Assembly: GCA_031292625.1 (NCBI GenBank)
Contig: JARLGU010000048.1
Span: forward strand, 1 to 64,000
Length of the DNA: 64,000 nt
Direction of reading: 5' to 3'
Source of the DNA: Capsulimonadaceae bacterium
Lineage (GTDB): Bacteria; Armatimonadota; Armatimonadia; Armatimonadales; Capsulimonadaceae
Of this stretch, positions 9,884-18,856 are shown piece after piece. The position numbers and the translations under genes were made by a program. The notes under the pieces are model-generated. The model was not told where the DNA came from, made no database searches, and saw only the letters and a program-made list of their open reading frames with translations. How positions within the stretch are numbered: the first letter of the stretch is position 1; each line of letters starts with the position of its first letter.

Positions 9884-10297
9884 CTATCCGCCATCCCTCG
9901 ACGGCCGCTTTGCGTCCTCTGTCATACGCGATTCCCCCGGTCCGCGCGATGGCGGAGCGCCGCCGGCTCCGGCAAGGACCGGATCCCCCTCGCCTCCGGA
10001 GCCGCGCAGCTTCGTGCGCGATGCCCAGCCCCACGCGAGACCTGCGATCAAACCGACGACCGCAAACAAGGCGAGATTCACGAGCAGGTTCTTTACCGTG
10101 TCCAATCCCAATCGTTCGGTGATCAGGTTGTAGACCTTCCACAGCACCAAATTGCCCGCGCCGATCAAAACGCCAGCCGCCAACCCTGGCACGGGTTTCC
10201 TGTAGGCCGCGCCGGCGATAAGCCCGATAATCGGCGCAACCACTAGAAGCGCGAGCATGAGCAGGTTGGCCTGGTTCAGCGTGATCAGTTCCTTCAT
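9884..10297 (-). CDS. Small membrane protein of unknown function in the ilv operon
   Basis: 137 aa. Three hydrophobic segments are visible (about residues 12-31, 38-53 and 69-92), followed by a charged, Gly/Pro-rich tail of about 45 residues that looks disordered. I do not recognise a family. It starts 18 bp after ilvN, with the purine-rich GGGAGAGGCAG just before the ATG, so it is very likely cotranslated with its neighbours. It is followed by 220 bp before ilvC. A transport or scaffold role is possible from the position but nothing in the sequence shows it. Confidence 0.7.
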   Translation of the reverse strand: MKELITLNQANLLMLALLVVAPIIGLIAGAAYRKPVPGLAAGVLIGAGNLVLWKVYNLITERLGLDTVKNLLVNLALFAVVGLIAGLAWGWASRTKLRGSGGEGDPVLAGAGGAPPSRGPGESRMTEDAKRPSRDGG

Positions 10298-10315
10298 CTG
10301 CCTCTCCCTCGCCCA

Positions 10316-10855
10316 CTAGAGCGATCGCGGTCCCCGGCTCATCGCGATTCGCCCAGTGCGCACAAGTTCGCGCACCCCGTAAGGCTCGACGAGCTTCTCG
10401 AACGCGTCGATCTTGTCGCCCGCCCCCGTCAGTTCGATAACGAACGTCTTGTCCGACATATCGATAATACGCCCGCGAAATACATCCACAAGCTGCATGA
10501 TCGCTCCACGGTCGCGCACCTCGGCGTTCACCTTGATCAGCGCCAGCTCCCGGGCGACGATCGGCACGCCGATATAGTCTTGAACCTTGCTGACATCGAT
10601 CTGCTTATGGAGCTGCTTCGTAATCTGCTCCACGATCGTCTCGTCCCCGTTGACGACGATCGTCATACGCGAGACGTTCGGGTCGTCGGTGATTGAAACC
10701 GCCAACGACTCAATATTGTATCCCCGGCGAGCAAATAGACCGGCTACACGCGCGAGAACGCCCGGCTTATTATCGACAAGTACACTAATCGTATGTTGAT
10801 CCTGCACGGTTCGTGTGTGTCTCCTCGAGTCGAATTCGTATAACGTATGGGTCAT
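10316..10855 (-). CDS. ilvN: Acetolactate synthase small (regulatory) subunit
   Basis: 179 aa. It is the regulatory partner of IlvB and confers feedback inhibition by valine. The N-terminal ACT domain (about residues 20-95) begins HTISVLVDNKPGVLARVAGLF and contains RRGYNIESLAV; the C-terminal ALS_ss_C domain follows (RDRGAIMQLVDVFRGRIIDMS). The ATG at 10855 overlaps the stop of the upstream dehydrogenase gene by one base (TAATG), which points to translational coupling. The first 20 residues before the ACT domain are unusual, so a slightly later start cannot be excluded. Normally ilvN follows ilvB directly; here a dehydrogenase gene separates them. Confidence 0.95.
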   Translation of the reverse strand: MTHTLYEFDSRRHTRTVQDQHTISVLVDNKPGVLARVAGLFARRGYNIESLAVSITDDPNVSRMTIVVNGDETIVEQITKQLHKQIDVSKVQDYIGVPIVARELALIKVNAEVRDRGAIMQLVDVFRGRIIDMSDKTFVIELTGAGDKIDAFEKLVEPYGVRELVRTGRIAMSRGPRSL

Positions 10856-11580
10856 TAGTAGTCTGGAACTTCCTGGCGGGTCGCAAGAACAAGCATGTCC
10901 GCGATATTGACATTCGGCGGCCTGCCAACTACGTACACTACCGCGTCGGCAATATCCTCCGAAGTTAACGCAGTCCGCGCTTCGACCTCCGCCCTCTGTT
11001 TCTCTGAGCCGGGCTCTTCGCCCCAAAGCTCATTGAGCACCATGCCGGGCGAGATAACGCTCACCCCGATACCGTGCGGCGCGACCTGTTTTCGCAAGCC
11101 GACCGCCCAACCGTAAAGAAAATGCTTCGTTCCCGCATATACCGCGCTGTTTGAATACGTCGCTCGCCCCGCGATGCTGGCGGTCAATACGATCTGCCCG
11201 GTGCGACGTTCGACCATCGCGGGCAGCACGGCGCGCACAGTCCGCATGACGCCGTTCACGTTGACATCCACCATGGCCGCCCACTCGTCCGGATCTCCCG
11301 TTATCTGATCGTCGAAAGCAAACTGACCGGCATTCGCGAACACGGCATCGACCCGGCCGTACCGCGCGATCGCCTCGCGCGCAGCGAAATCAATGTCCCG
11401 CTGGACCGTCACGTCGCCAGGCAGCGCCACTGCGGCCGGCCCCAGGTCGGCTGCAAGCGCCGTGAGTTTATGCACGTTCCTCGCGACCAACGCAACCTGC
11501 GCGCCCGCCTTCACTAACGCACGCGCCGTCGCAGCCCCGATTCCGCTCGAAGCGCCTGTTATCAATACAACCTTGTCCAT
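10855..11580 (-). CDS. Short-chain dehydrogenase/reductase inserted between ilvB and ilvN
   Basis: 241 aa, classical SDR length. The cofactor motif TGASSGIG is at residues 8-15, NAG at 83-85, and the catalytic Ser135, Tyr148 and Lys152 (VYAGTKH) are intact, so it should be an active NAD(P)H-dependent oxidoreductase. The closest known group is the YdfG-like 3-hydroxy-acid/serine dehydrogenases, judged from the C-terminal VVYVVGRPPNVNIADMLV. ATG 11580 is chosen because the fold starts there. Its stop overlaps the ilvN start. The substrate is unknown; the position suggests a link to branched-chain keto or hydroxy acids, but this is inference. Confidence 0.9.
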   Translation of the reverse strand: MDKVVLITGASSGIGAATARALVKAGAQVALVARNVHKLTALAADLGPAAVALPGDVTVQRDIDFAAREAIARYGRVDAVFANAGQFAFDDQITGDPDEWAAMVDVNVNGVMRTVRAVLPAMVERRTGQIVLTASIAGRATYSNSAVYAGTKHFLYGWAVGLRKQVAPHGIGVSVISPGMVLNELWGEEPGSEKQRAEVEARTALTSEDIADAVVYVVGRPPNVNIADMLVLATRQEVPDY

Positions 11581-11786
11581 AGCGACAGAACCTAACTTCC
11601 CCAGAAGAGGCCCCTTCCGTTCGACACGTTCAGGGTCCTGAGGACCTCGAAGAGCCAAAGCGGAAGAGCGCCCGGAAGGCAGACTGCTGCACGAAAAACA
11701 CGTTCATCCGAGCAAAGCAAACCACGCGCCCAGGTTGAAAAGCGCCCATGCCGCGGGAAGCAATAGGCCCCCGTCCGGGAGAGCGC

Positions 11787-13562
11787 TTACCCGACCATCT
11801 CCTCAATTGCCGCCTCTTCCGGAGTATCGAAATGCTCCAACGGAACGTGCTGACTGGTTACGACTGTGCCAAGCGGCTTGAAATCGGCCGGATCCTGAAC
11901 CTGCATCTGCCGCACCGTCTGGCCTGCGGGGATCATCGGGAAGACGTTGTCTTCCTTCACAATCCGGAAATCGAGCACGGTCGGCCGATCGGTAATCGAG
12001 GACGCTTCCTCCAATGCTGCACGAACCTGCCCCGGCTCCGTGCAGCGAATCCCGTGCGCCCCATACGCGTCGGCGAGCTTGACGAAATCCGGCGACGCTT
12101 CCAGGTCGGTCGACGAGTAATGAGAATCCCAGAACATCTCCTGCCACTGACGAACCATGCCGAGAAACTGGTTGTTCAGGATACAAATCTTGATCGGCAG
12201 CTTGTAAATGCTCGCGACCATCAGTTCCTGGATGCACATTTGAATCGATCCGTCACCCGTAACGCAGAAGACCTGCTTCTCGGGACGCGCAAACTGAGCG
12301 CCGATTGCGGCTGGCAGGCCAAAGCCCATTGTCCCAAGCCCGCCTGACGTCACCATCTGATTCGGGTGCAGGTATTTGTAGAACTGCGCCGCCCACATCT
12401 GATGTTGGCCGACGTCGGTTACGACAATCGCCTCGTGTCCCGTCATCTCGCCAATCTCATGGATAACCTGCTGTCCGTGCAGCATGCCGTCCTTCGGGAA
12501 GAATAGCGGGTAGTCGCGCTTGAGCTCGTTGATCCGCCGGTTCCACTTGACGCGGCGCTTGGGTTCAACAACCTTCAAGAGTTCGATCAACACGTTCTTG
12601 ACATCGCCTACGATGGGAATATCGGGCTGGATCACCTTCCCGATTTCCGCCGGGTCGATGTCGATGTGGATGATCTTGGCGTGTGCAACCCATTCATCGG
12701 CCTTGCCGGTGACGCGATCGTCGAAGCGAGCCCCAACCGCGATTAGCAGATCGCACTCGGCAATCGCCAGGTTCGCGTAAGCCGTCCCGTGCATCCCCAG
12801 CATGCCCAGCGATTGCGGATGGGTCTCCGGAAACGCGCCCAAACCCTTGAGCGTGGTTGTAACGGGGATGTGCGCCATCTCCGCAAGCTCGATCAGCTCG
12901 CGTTCCGCGCGCGACGAAACCGTGCCGCCGCCGACATAGAGAACCGGCCGCTCCGAATGGTCGATCAGCACCGCCGCCTTCTTGATCTGCTGCTTGTGCC
13001 CCTCATAGTTTGGCTTATAGCTCGGGATCTCGACCTGCCCCCACGGTTGATAATCGACCGTGGCGCGGAAGACATCCTGCGGGATGTCAACGAGGACCGG
13101 CCCGGGACGACCGGAGCGCGCGATATGAAAAGCGTCCGCAATGATCTCGGGGAGCTTCTCGACATCCTTCACCAACCAGTTATGCTTGGTGATCGGCATT
13201 GTAATGCCCGTGATGTCCGCCTCCTGAAAGGCGTCGGTGCCGATCGACGCGGTCTTCACCTGCCCGGTGATCGCAACCATCGGAACGCTGTCCATCATCG
13301 CGTCGGCGATCGGGGTAACGAGGTTCGTGGCGCCGGGACCGGACGTCGCAAGGCAAACGCCGACGCGGCCGCTGGCGGCGGCATAGCCTTCCGCCATGTG
13401 CCCGGCTCCCTGCTCGTGGCGAACGAGGATGTGCCGGATATCCTTGAAGTCGTATAGGGCATCGTAAAGCGGGATAACGGCCCCGCCAGGATACCCAAAA
13501 ATTGTGTCGACCCCTTCGTGCTTCAGGCTTTCCAGAAGGGCGCGGCTGCCTTTCATCTTCAT
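11787..13562 (-). CDS. ilvB: Acetolactate synthase large (catalytic) subunit
   Basis: 591 aa. This thiamine-diphosphate enzyme joins two pyruvates, or pyruvate and 2-oxobutyrate, as the entry step to valine, leucine and isoleucine. The catalytic glutamate lies in [15 protein letters not shown] (Glu50), FAD/central-domain segments follow, and the cofactor motif is GDGSIQM...NN near residue 450. ATG 13562 is preferred over 13577 and 13607 because AGGTGG lies six bases upstream. It is the first gene after the T-box leader. The 206 bp between it and the dehydrogenase gene hold no convincing gene. Confidence 0.97.
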   Translation of the reverse strand: MKMKGSRALLESLKHEGVDTIFGYPGGAVIPLYDALYDFKDIRHILVRHEQGAGHMAEGYAAASGRVGVCLATSGPGATNLVTPIADAMMDSVPMVAITGQVKTASIGTDAFQEADITGITMPITKHNWLVKDVEKLPEIIADAFHIARSGRPGPVLVDIPQDVFRATVDYQPWGQVEIPSYKPNYEGHKQQIKKAAVLIDHSERPVLYVGGGTVSSRAERELIELAEMAHIPVTTTLKGLGAFPETHPQSLGMLGMHGTAYANLAIAECDLLIAVGARFDDRVTGKADEWVAHAKIIHIDIDPAEIGKVIQPDIPIVGDVKNVLIELLKVVEPKRRVKWNRRINELKRDYPLFFPKDGMLHGQQVIHEIGEMTGHEAIVVTDVGQHQMWAAQFYKYLHPNQMVTSGGLGTMGFGLPAAIGAQFARPEKQVFCVTGDGSIQMCIQELMVASIYKLPIKICILNNQFLGMVRQWQEMFWDSHYSSTDLEASPDFVKLADAYGAHGIRCTEPGQVRAALEEASSITDRPTVLDFRIVKEDNVFPMIPAGQTVRQMQVQDPADFKPLGTVVTSQHVPLEHFDTPEEAAIEEMVG

Positions 13563-13702
13563 GACATTCCACCTCATCGGTCGCTTAACAAGCACACGCC
13601 GCTTCAATGCGGCCTGCGCGCCAACTCTCGGCGTTCGCGATGAAATCGCTCGCGAACGTAGTCACTCAATGCGCCGATCACTGACCGAGGCGATTATCAA
13701 TG

Positions 13703-13988
13703 AGAAAACCCCCCGTTCCTGCAACGATCGGCCGTGCAGGGACGAGGGGCCTTCGAAAAAGCTCCACGCGGTACCACCCTACTTCGAAGCGCACAAGGCG
13801 CTCCGCGCTTAGAGGACGCTGTTACGGGCGTGCCCCGTGCAAGCCTACTTGCCCGCGCTGGCGGACTTTTGGTTGCCTGCTCGGAGGGGAGTTCGGATCT
13901 GTCCGTGCTACCGCGTCGCACCAAACCGCGGCTCTCTGAAAGTCGTGGACGAACCTACTGGTCCTCGTCATCGCATTTGTTTCTTATG
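13703..13988 (-). ncRNA. T-box leader, leucine-type (CUC specifier)
   Basis: This riboswitch senses uncharged tRNA and lets transcription pass into ilvB. Read on the minus strand it has the expected order: GACGAGGAC near the 5' end, AGAGAG and a GGTGCGA stem I bulge, a specifier loop reading GAACTCCCCTCCGAG, the AAGTAGG region, and the hallmark T-box AGGGTGGTACCGCG at 13780-13767. CTC after GAA is the likely specifier and matches leucine; an ATC (Ile) a few bases earlier is the alternative. The 3' part can pair as antiterminator (AGGG with CCCT) or as the terminator listed separately. The ilv-leu gene content agrees with leucine control. Confidence 0.92.
13704..13750 (-). terminator. T-box-controlled terminator before ilvB
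   Basis: On the minus strand CCCCTCGTCCCTGCA and TGCAGGAACGGGGGG form a long stem closed by a GC-rich loop, followed by TTTTC. It overlaps the antiterminator 3' half, as expected for a T-box. Confidence 0.88.
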
Positions 13989-13994
13989 GACAGA

Positions 13995-14024
13995 ACTATA
14001 CCACAAGATCCACAAAGATGTCAA
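13995..14024 (-). promoter_or_regulatory. Sigma-70-like promoter of the ilv-leu operon
   Basis: On the minus strand TTGACA (14024-14019) and TATAGT (14000-13995) are separated by 18 bases. The predicted transcript start near 13988 falls exactly at the 5' end of the T-box leader. Confidence 0.85.
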
Positions 14025-14118
14025 ACACGGAATTCACTCGCCTAAATCCAAATCCCTCGTTCGATCTCTCACCACCTCCACAAAACGGCGTATTGTCCAG
14101 GCCGTACCAAACAAGGCA

Positions 14119-14148
14119 TTGACGCACCCGGCACTGGCAGGACATAAT
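14119..14148 (+). promoter_or_regulatory. Promoter of the DUF3034 gene
   Basis: TTGACG (14119-14124) and CATAAT (14143-14148) are separated by 18 bases, giving a leader of about 80 bases before the ATG at 14237. It is divergent from the ilv promoter. Confidence 0.6.
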
Positions 14149-14236
14149 ACCAAATGTCTATCGAGTTACTATGAATTCACGATGGATACAGATCGCAGAC
14201 TCCGTCGATGCTTGACGGCATAAGGATGACAAGACC

Positions 14237-15181
14237 ATGAGGACACGTCCAAAACATACTCTGGCAGCTTTGCTTGCCCTGGGATTGACCACACTTCCCT
14301 TTAACCTAATTAGCCCGGCACGCGCAGCCGACGCGGCTGGCCCAGTCGATACTGCCCAACCGCTTCCCTTCCATTCAATCGAAGGATATGGCGGAGGAGC
14401 AATCACGCCAACCGCCTACTTATCAAATGCAACGCCAGACAAGCATGGGATTGGCAAGCCGTCGTTCGCCGATTCCTATGTGAACCTTGGCGCCAAAAGC
14501 CTGACGGCGCTCACCGCATCGGAAACTCTCTTTGGCCGCCTTGAGCTCAGCTTCGGCGCGGATCAGTTTCAGTTCGGCACCCTGCCGGACGCAATCCGGA
14601 AGGCAACGGGCGTCGACATCGACAAGAGCAGCGAGTGGCTGTACAACTACAATGCGCGCTACCTCACGGTCAAGGAGTCCTCGAACGTTCCCGCGGTCAC
14701 GATCGGCGTTCAGTTCAAGAAAAATGCCGATATCGACGCAATCAACAATTCTCTTGGCAAAGCGCTGAGCACAATCGGATACAAGAACTCGCAAGGCGCC
14801 GACTACACGTTAACCGCGAGCAAGTTTTTCGCGAATGTGGGATCGCATCCTCTGATTACGACGATCGGCGCGCGCGAAAGCGAATCCGCGAACCTGGGTT
14901 TCCTGGGCTTTGGGAACAGCTACAAGCTGACCGCTGAAGGGAGCCTGATCTACTTGCCGGCAAGCAACTTCGTCGTTGCCTACGAAGTGCGTCAGAAGAC
15001 AAATCAGTATACAAATGCCCTTAGCCCTCTGATCCAACAAGAAGGCACGTGGCAAGCGATTGACGTCTCGTACATTGTAAGTCCCCACTCCACGCTTGTC
15101 GCCGGCTACGGTAATTTCGGCAACCTCGCCAACACGAGCGCCGACAATGCCTGGTGGTTTCAGCTGAAGGAAAATCTGTAA
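14237..15181 (+). CDS. DUF3034 family outer-membrane-type protein
   Basis: 314 aa with a clear signal peptide (Lys/Arg N-terminus, hydrophobic core, cleavage near ARAAD at about residue 31). The mature part matches the DUF3034 pattern I know from proteobacteria: IEGYGGGAITPTAYL, YVNLGAKSLTALTASETLFGRLELSFG, an internal LPDAIRKATGVDI and a C-terminal series of amphipathic strands (FVVAYEVRQKTNQY). This suggests a small outer-membrane beta-barrel or porin-like protein; no function is established for the family. AAGGATG precedes the ATG. It stands alone, ending at a strong bidirectional hairpin. Confidence 0.8.
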   Translation: MRTRPKHTLAALLALGLTTLPFNLISPARAADAAGPVDTAQPLPFHSIEGYGGGAITPTAYLSNATPDKHGIGKPSFADSYVNLGAKSLTALTASETLFGRLELSFGADQFQFGTLPDAIRKATGVDIDKSSEWLYNYNARYLTVKESSNVPAVTIGVQFKKNADIDAINNSLGKALSTIGYKNSQGADYTLTASKFFANVGSHPLITTIGARESESANLGFLGFGNSYKLTAEGSLIYLPASNFVVAYEVRQKTNQYTNALSPLIQQEGTWQAIDVSYIVSPHSTLVAGYGNFGNLANTSADNAWWFQLKENL

Positions 15182-15202
15182 GCCGGCAATCCCCAAACAA
15201 GC

Positions 15203-15251
15203 ACAGCGCAATCCGGAGCTTCGCCCTGAAGCGTTACCCGGATTGCGCTGT
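15203..15251. terminator. Bidirectional terminator between DUF3034 and ROK kinase genes
   Basis: Perfect 14-bp arms, ACAGCGCAATCCGG and CCGGATTGCGCTGT, with a 21-base middle that can extend the stem (GCTTC/GAAGC). It lies between two convergent stop codons. Confidence 0.75.
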
Positions 15252-15282
15252 TGTACTCGAACAACATCCCGATGTGATTGGC

Positions 15283-16272
15283 CTATTTGCCGGCCTCGTG
15301 CGAAACGAGCGCCGCGCCGCCCATGATGCCGGCGTTGTCGCCCAACTCGGCTTCGACGATGCGGCACCTGGCGTAAAGCGTGCTGATCGCGTTTGCCTGG
15401 GCGGTGCGAATGATCGGATCGAACAGCACCTTGCCCGCCTGAGCAATCCCGCCGCCGATGACAAACACCTCGGGGTTGAAGATATTGATACAGCTCGCGA
15501 CCCCAAGACCAATGTAGTACCCGGTCTCTTCCATCACTTCGAGCGCCAGAGGGTCGCCTTTCGCGGCGGCGTCGCCGACGGCCTTTGGCGTCAAAAGATG
15601 ACGATCGAAGACGCCTTCCGCAAGCAGCGTCTTGCGCCCCGCTGCGACCTTTCGAGCAGCGCGCTCGGTGATCGCATCGCGCTGAGCCATGCCCTCAAGC
15701 GTCCCGAACATCGCAAGGCCGCCACGCGCATCCGCGCATCCGCCAGCGATAAAGATATGCCCGAGCTCCCCCGCGCCTCCATCGGAACCGGTCAGCAGGT
15801 TGCCGTCGATAATGATGCCGCCGCCGATCCCCGTCCCCAGCGTAAACATCACCAGATGGCGCGAACCACGACCCGCCCCATACTGGTATTCGCCGAACGC
15901 CGCGAGATTTGCATCGTTGCCGAGATACACTTTTGAGTCGTCCGTCAACTCGGAGACCATCTTCGCCAGCGGAACGCCGCGCCATTGGTCCTTGAAGTTC
16001 GGCGCCCAGAGGACCTCGCCTTCTTTCGGATGAATGTGTCCAGGCACCGCCATTCCGATGCCGAGAACATTATCCGCGTCAACTTCGCCGTTTGAGATCG
16101 CTTGCTTGACCGCCTCCGCGATCTGCTGAGCCGTAAACTCGGCCCCATCGAGCGCTCGCGACGGAACATTTGCCGAGCGAGCGGCAATCTTACCCGTCGC
16201 CTCTTCGACAACGGCGGCTCGCACGTTCGTTCCGCCCAGGTCAACGCCGATTACATATTGTTTCTTTGCCAT
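15283..16272 (-). CDS. ROK-family sugar kinase (glucokinase-like)
   Basis: 329 aa. It should phosphorylate glucose or a related hexose with ATP in the cytosol. The phosphate-1 motif VDLGGTN is at residues 10-16, NDANLAAFGEYQYGAGRG holds the catalytic Asp, and GTGIGGGIIIDG plus GGAGELGH are typical ROK segments. The zinc site that usually follows (CxCGxxGCxE) is degenerate: the region reads GGCADARGGLAMFGTLEGM with one cysteine, so the structural zinc may be missing. It lies 72 bp after a Gfo/Idh/MocA gene, and a LacI regulator lies upstream of that, so a sugar-catabolic cluster is likely. Confidence 0.88.
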   Translation of the reverse strand: MAKKQYVIGVDLGGTNVRAAVVEEATGKIAARSANVPSRALDGAEFTAQQIAEAVKQAISNGEVDADNVLGIGMAVPGHIHPKEGEVLWAPNFKDQWRGVPLAKMVSELTDDSKVYLGNDANLAAFGEYQYGAGRGSRHLVMFTLGTGIGGGIIIDGNLLTGSDGGAGELGHIFIAGGCADARGGLAMFGTLEGMAQRDAITERAARKVAAGRKTLLAEGVFDRHLLTPKAVGDAAAKGDPLALEVMEETGYYIGLGVASCINIFNPEVFVIGGGIAQAGKVLFDPIIRTAQANAISTLYARCRIVEAELGDNAGIMGGAALVSHEAGK

Positions 16273-16344
16273 GAATTACTTTCCTAAACAGATCCTCTAA
16301 TGCCTCGCAGGGCCCGCTTCCTCAAGCAGGACGGGAAATCACCG

Positions 16345-17451
16345 TTACTCGTCCACCGCGTCGCCCGGCAAGCCGAGCGGAAGCGCCACTGGGCGTTCGG
16401 CCTTTGTCGTCATCTCATAGTACGAACGAGTGCGCGACGCTTCTAGGAGGCCGTGCATAGCTTCGAGCACGTGGTTGGCGAGCGCGCCGGAAGCCCGGTG
16501 CTTGCGGCCGGACTGAATCGCCGAGGCCATGTCCGCGACGCCTATTCCGCGGCTGTTCTCGGTGTAGCCATGACTGATCGGCGTCTCGACATAATCCTTG
16601 GCATCCTTACGAAGCAGGCGAACGGGTCCGCCAAAGGTGTTGGGATCGGGGACGAGCAGAGTTCCCTCGGAGCCGTAGATTTCAATATTGCGATGCTGCG
16701 AGCCCCAGACATCGAAGGTGGTCAGCAACGTGCCAACCGCGCCGTTTTCGAAGTTGATGACGCCAGCGACAAACGTAGGCGTCTCAACGTCGATCATCGC
16801 GCCGTACTTGGGCTTGCTGGTTATCTTGCGCTGTGGAAACGAGATTTGCGCGGACGAGGTCAACTCTTTGAACGGTCCGATCAGGTTTGCGAAAGCCGTC
16901 AGGTAATACGGTCCCATGTCGAACAGCGGACCGGCTCCCTTCTTATAGAAAAACTCAGGATCCGGATGCCACCCTTCCGGCCCGTGGCCGATCATGAACC
17001 CGGTAGCCCCGATCACGTCGCCGATCCAGCCGTCGTCGATCAGCTTGCGGCACGTCTGCTGGCCGCCGCCAAGGAACGTGTCCGGCGCGCAGCCGACGCG
17101 CAAACCCTTGGACTCAGCCAGCGCGAGCAACTCGACGCCTTGTTTGAATTCGATGCTGAGCGGCTTCTCGAGGTAGACATGCTTCCCGGCCTCCAAGATC
17201 GCCTTGCTTACCGGATAGTGGGCCGCCGGGATCGTCAAATTGATGACGATCTCAATGTCCGGGTTGCTCAGGAGCTGCTCAGGGGAGCATGCCAAAGGCA
17301 CCTCGAACTCCTCGGCCTTCGCCTTCGAGCGGCTCTCGTCGATATCCGCGATCGCGACCACGTTTAGTATTGAAAACAGTTTTGTGGCTTTGAGGTAGGC
17401 GCCGCTGATATTTCCGGCGCCAAGTATTCCAACGTTCACAGTCCTGGACAT
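16345..17451 (-). CDS. Gfo/Idh/MocA family oxidoreductase
   Basis: 368 aa. The family oxidises or reduces sugars and inositols with NAD(P). The N-terminal Rossmann motif is GILGAGNISGAYLKA, followed by the signature EKPLS (HVYLEKPLSIEFKQ) with the catalytic lysine, and the C-terminal alpha/beta domain. ATG 17451 is supported by AAGGAG seven bases upstream. The ROK kinase follows at 72 bp, probably in the same transcript. The LacI gene lies 340 bp upstream on the same strand. The substrate cannot be read from the sequence. Confidence 0.88.
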   Translation of the reverse strand: MSRTVNVGILGAGNISGAYLKATKLFSILNVVAIADIDESRSKAKAEEFEVPLACSPEQLLSNPDIEIVINLTIPAAHYPVSKAILEAGKHVYLEKPLSIEFKQGVELLALAESKGLRVGCAPDTFLGGGQQTCRKLIDDGWIGDVIGATGFMIGHGPEGWHPDPEFFYKKGAGPLFDMGPYYLTAFANLIGPFKELTSSAQISFPQRKITSKPKYGAMIDVETPTFVAGVINFENGAVGTLLTTFDVWGSQHRNIEIYGSEGTLLVPDPNTFGGPVRLLRKDAKDYVETPISHGYTENSRGIGVADMASAIQSGRKHRASGALANHVLEAMHGLLEASRTRSYYEMTTKAERPVALPLGLPGDAVDE

Positions 17452-17790
17452 CCAATTCTCCTTACTCCCGCTCTGGAAATTGCGAGAGTGCATAATTCAA
17501 TTCTAGTCAATCGAACAAGAGACATCCCGCCGCGCATCGCACGAGGCATACGACCGCGTGGGGTTCTCGATACGTGGGATACATACGCAAACCTGCGATG
17601 AGCAGGGTTCGCTTCGTAGCGCGTAGGAATATTGCCGCAGCCGGACTGAACAGCCCGTCGCGCCCAAACACCGTTCGTCGGCCTGCTCGCAGTTTCCTTC
17701 CTCCACGGGAAGGAATTTGGGGATGAAAAGGCCACGAAGATCAGAAGCAATGCCTGGCGGACACACCGGCATGCGCCGCCTGGCACTGTG
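17452..17790. other. Intergenic region between LacI and Gfo/Idh/MocA genes
   Basis: No gene is seen. It contains a hairpin at 17694-17715 (perfect 8-bp arms TTCCTTCC/GGAAGGAA), placed about 75 bp past the LacI stop and fitting a terminator on the minus strand. The end near 17500 is AT-richer and may hold the promoter of the dehydrogenase gene, but no clear -35/-10 pair was found. Confidence 0.4.
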
Positions 17791-18789
17791 CTACGACATA
17801 ACGGAAGAGCCGCGAATTACAAGCTCTGGCTTGAGCACCGCGCGCTGTGGAGGCAGATCAGGCGCGGCAAGGCGCCGTTGCAAGTACTGCCAGCCGAGAG
17901 AACACATCTCGCGCAAAGGATGCTCAATGACCGTGAGAGGCGGGGCTTGATATTCAAGCTCCTCGGTGCTGGAGCAAGCGACTACCGCAACCTGCTCCGG
18001 GACCGAAATCCCGGCGTCTCGAAGCGCTTTAAGAGCGCCGGCTCCTAGAAGATCGTTATATGTAACGAGCGCGTCGAACGGCAAGTAGCCAGCGACGCGT
18101 TCCGCCGTCGCCGCGTAGCCGGCTGATCGTGTAAGCGAATCGGCCTCGATAACGTTCGTAATAAGGCCAGCCGCGCCGAGCGCCGCCGTGTAGGCATCGA
18201 GGAGCGGCGACATCTCGTCGGCCCGATCGCTGCCCGACAGGAACGCGATACGGGTCCTTCCAAGCTGGACAAGGTGCGCGATCGCGTCCGAAATTCCCGC
18301 GGCGACATCAATGCCGACAAAGTCGGTTGCCGTGCTGTAAACCCGCCCGATCGAAACGATCGGCGCCTTGGGCTTATGAATAGCGGTCATCTGACTTGCA
18401 ACGCGCCATGGGCAGTCTAGCGCGATAATCCCGTCGACCGGCCAGTGCGAACGCGGCGGCTGCGACTGAGACCGTTCAAGCGGCGGCGCGGCTTCAACGA
18501 GCATAAGGTCGTAAGCCTCCGCGCGCACCAAGTCTTGCAGCAACGCGCAAGAGCGCGACGCGTAAGGGCTGTAAGGATCGACGACCCATAATGCGACAAT
18601 ATAGCTTCGTCCAGTCGCCAGTGCACGCGCCAGATGATTGGGCTGATAGCCCAACTCATCAGCGACTTTCAAAACTTTCTGACGAGTTTTCTCACTGATG
18701 ATCGGCGAGGTACGCTGGTTGAGGACGACGGAGACTGTCGCATGCGAGACGTTTGCACGTCTGGCGATGTCCCGCAATGTCACTGGCAT
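17791..18789 (-). CDS. LacI-family transcriptional regulator
   Basis: 332 aa. The N-terminal helix-turn-helix is classical (VTLRDIARRANVSHATVSVVLNQ, residues 3-25) with the hinge helix NHLARALATG, followed by a periplasmic-binding-like sugar sensor domain (about 60-330). Such proteins are usually repressors released by a sugar. The gene has its own strong promoter. Genes downstream on the strand encode a Gfo/Idh/MocA dehydrogenase and a ROK kinase, which are the likely targets. The effector is unknown. Confidence 0.92.
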   Translation of the reverse strand: MPVTLRDIARRANVSHATVSVVLNQRTSPIISEKTRQKVLKVADELGYQPNHLARALATGRSYIVALWVVDPYSPYASRSCALLQDLVRAEAYDLMLVEAAPPLERSQSQPPRSHWPVDGIIALDCPWRVASQMTAIHKPKAPIVSIGRVYSTATDFVGIDVAAGISDAIAHLVQLGRTRIAFLSGSDRADEMSPLLDAYTAALGAAGLITNVIEADSLTRSAGYAATAERVAGYLPFDALVTYNDLLGAGALKALRDAGISVPEQVAVVACSSTEELEYQAPPLTVIEHPLREMCSLGWQYLQRRLAAPDLPPQRAVLKPELVIRGSSVMS

Positions 18790-18827
18790 GACTGGTGATG
18801 AGTTCCTGTCCGTAATGATTGGTGATC

Positions 18828-18856
18828 GTTATATCATAATAGGGAACGGCTGTCAA
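18828..18856 (-). promoter_or_regulatory. Promoter of the LacI gene at 18789
   Basis: Minus strand: TTGACA (18856-18851), 17 bases, TATAAC (18833-18828). The start of the coding region is about 40 bases downstream. Confidence 0.75.
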
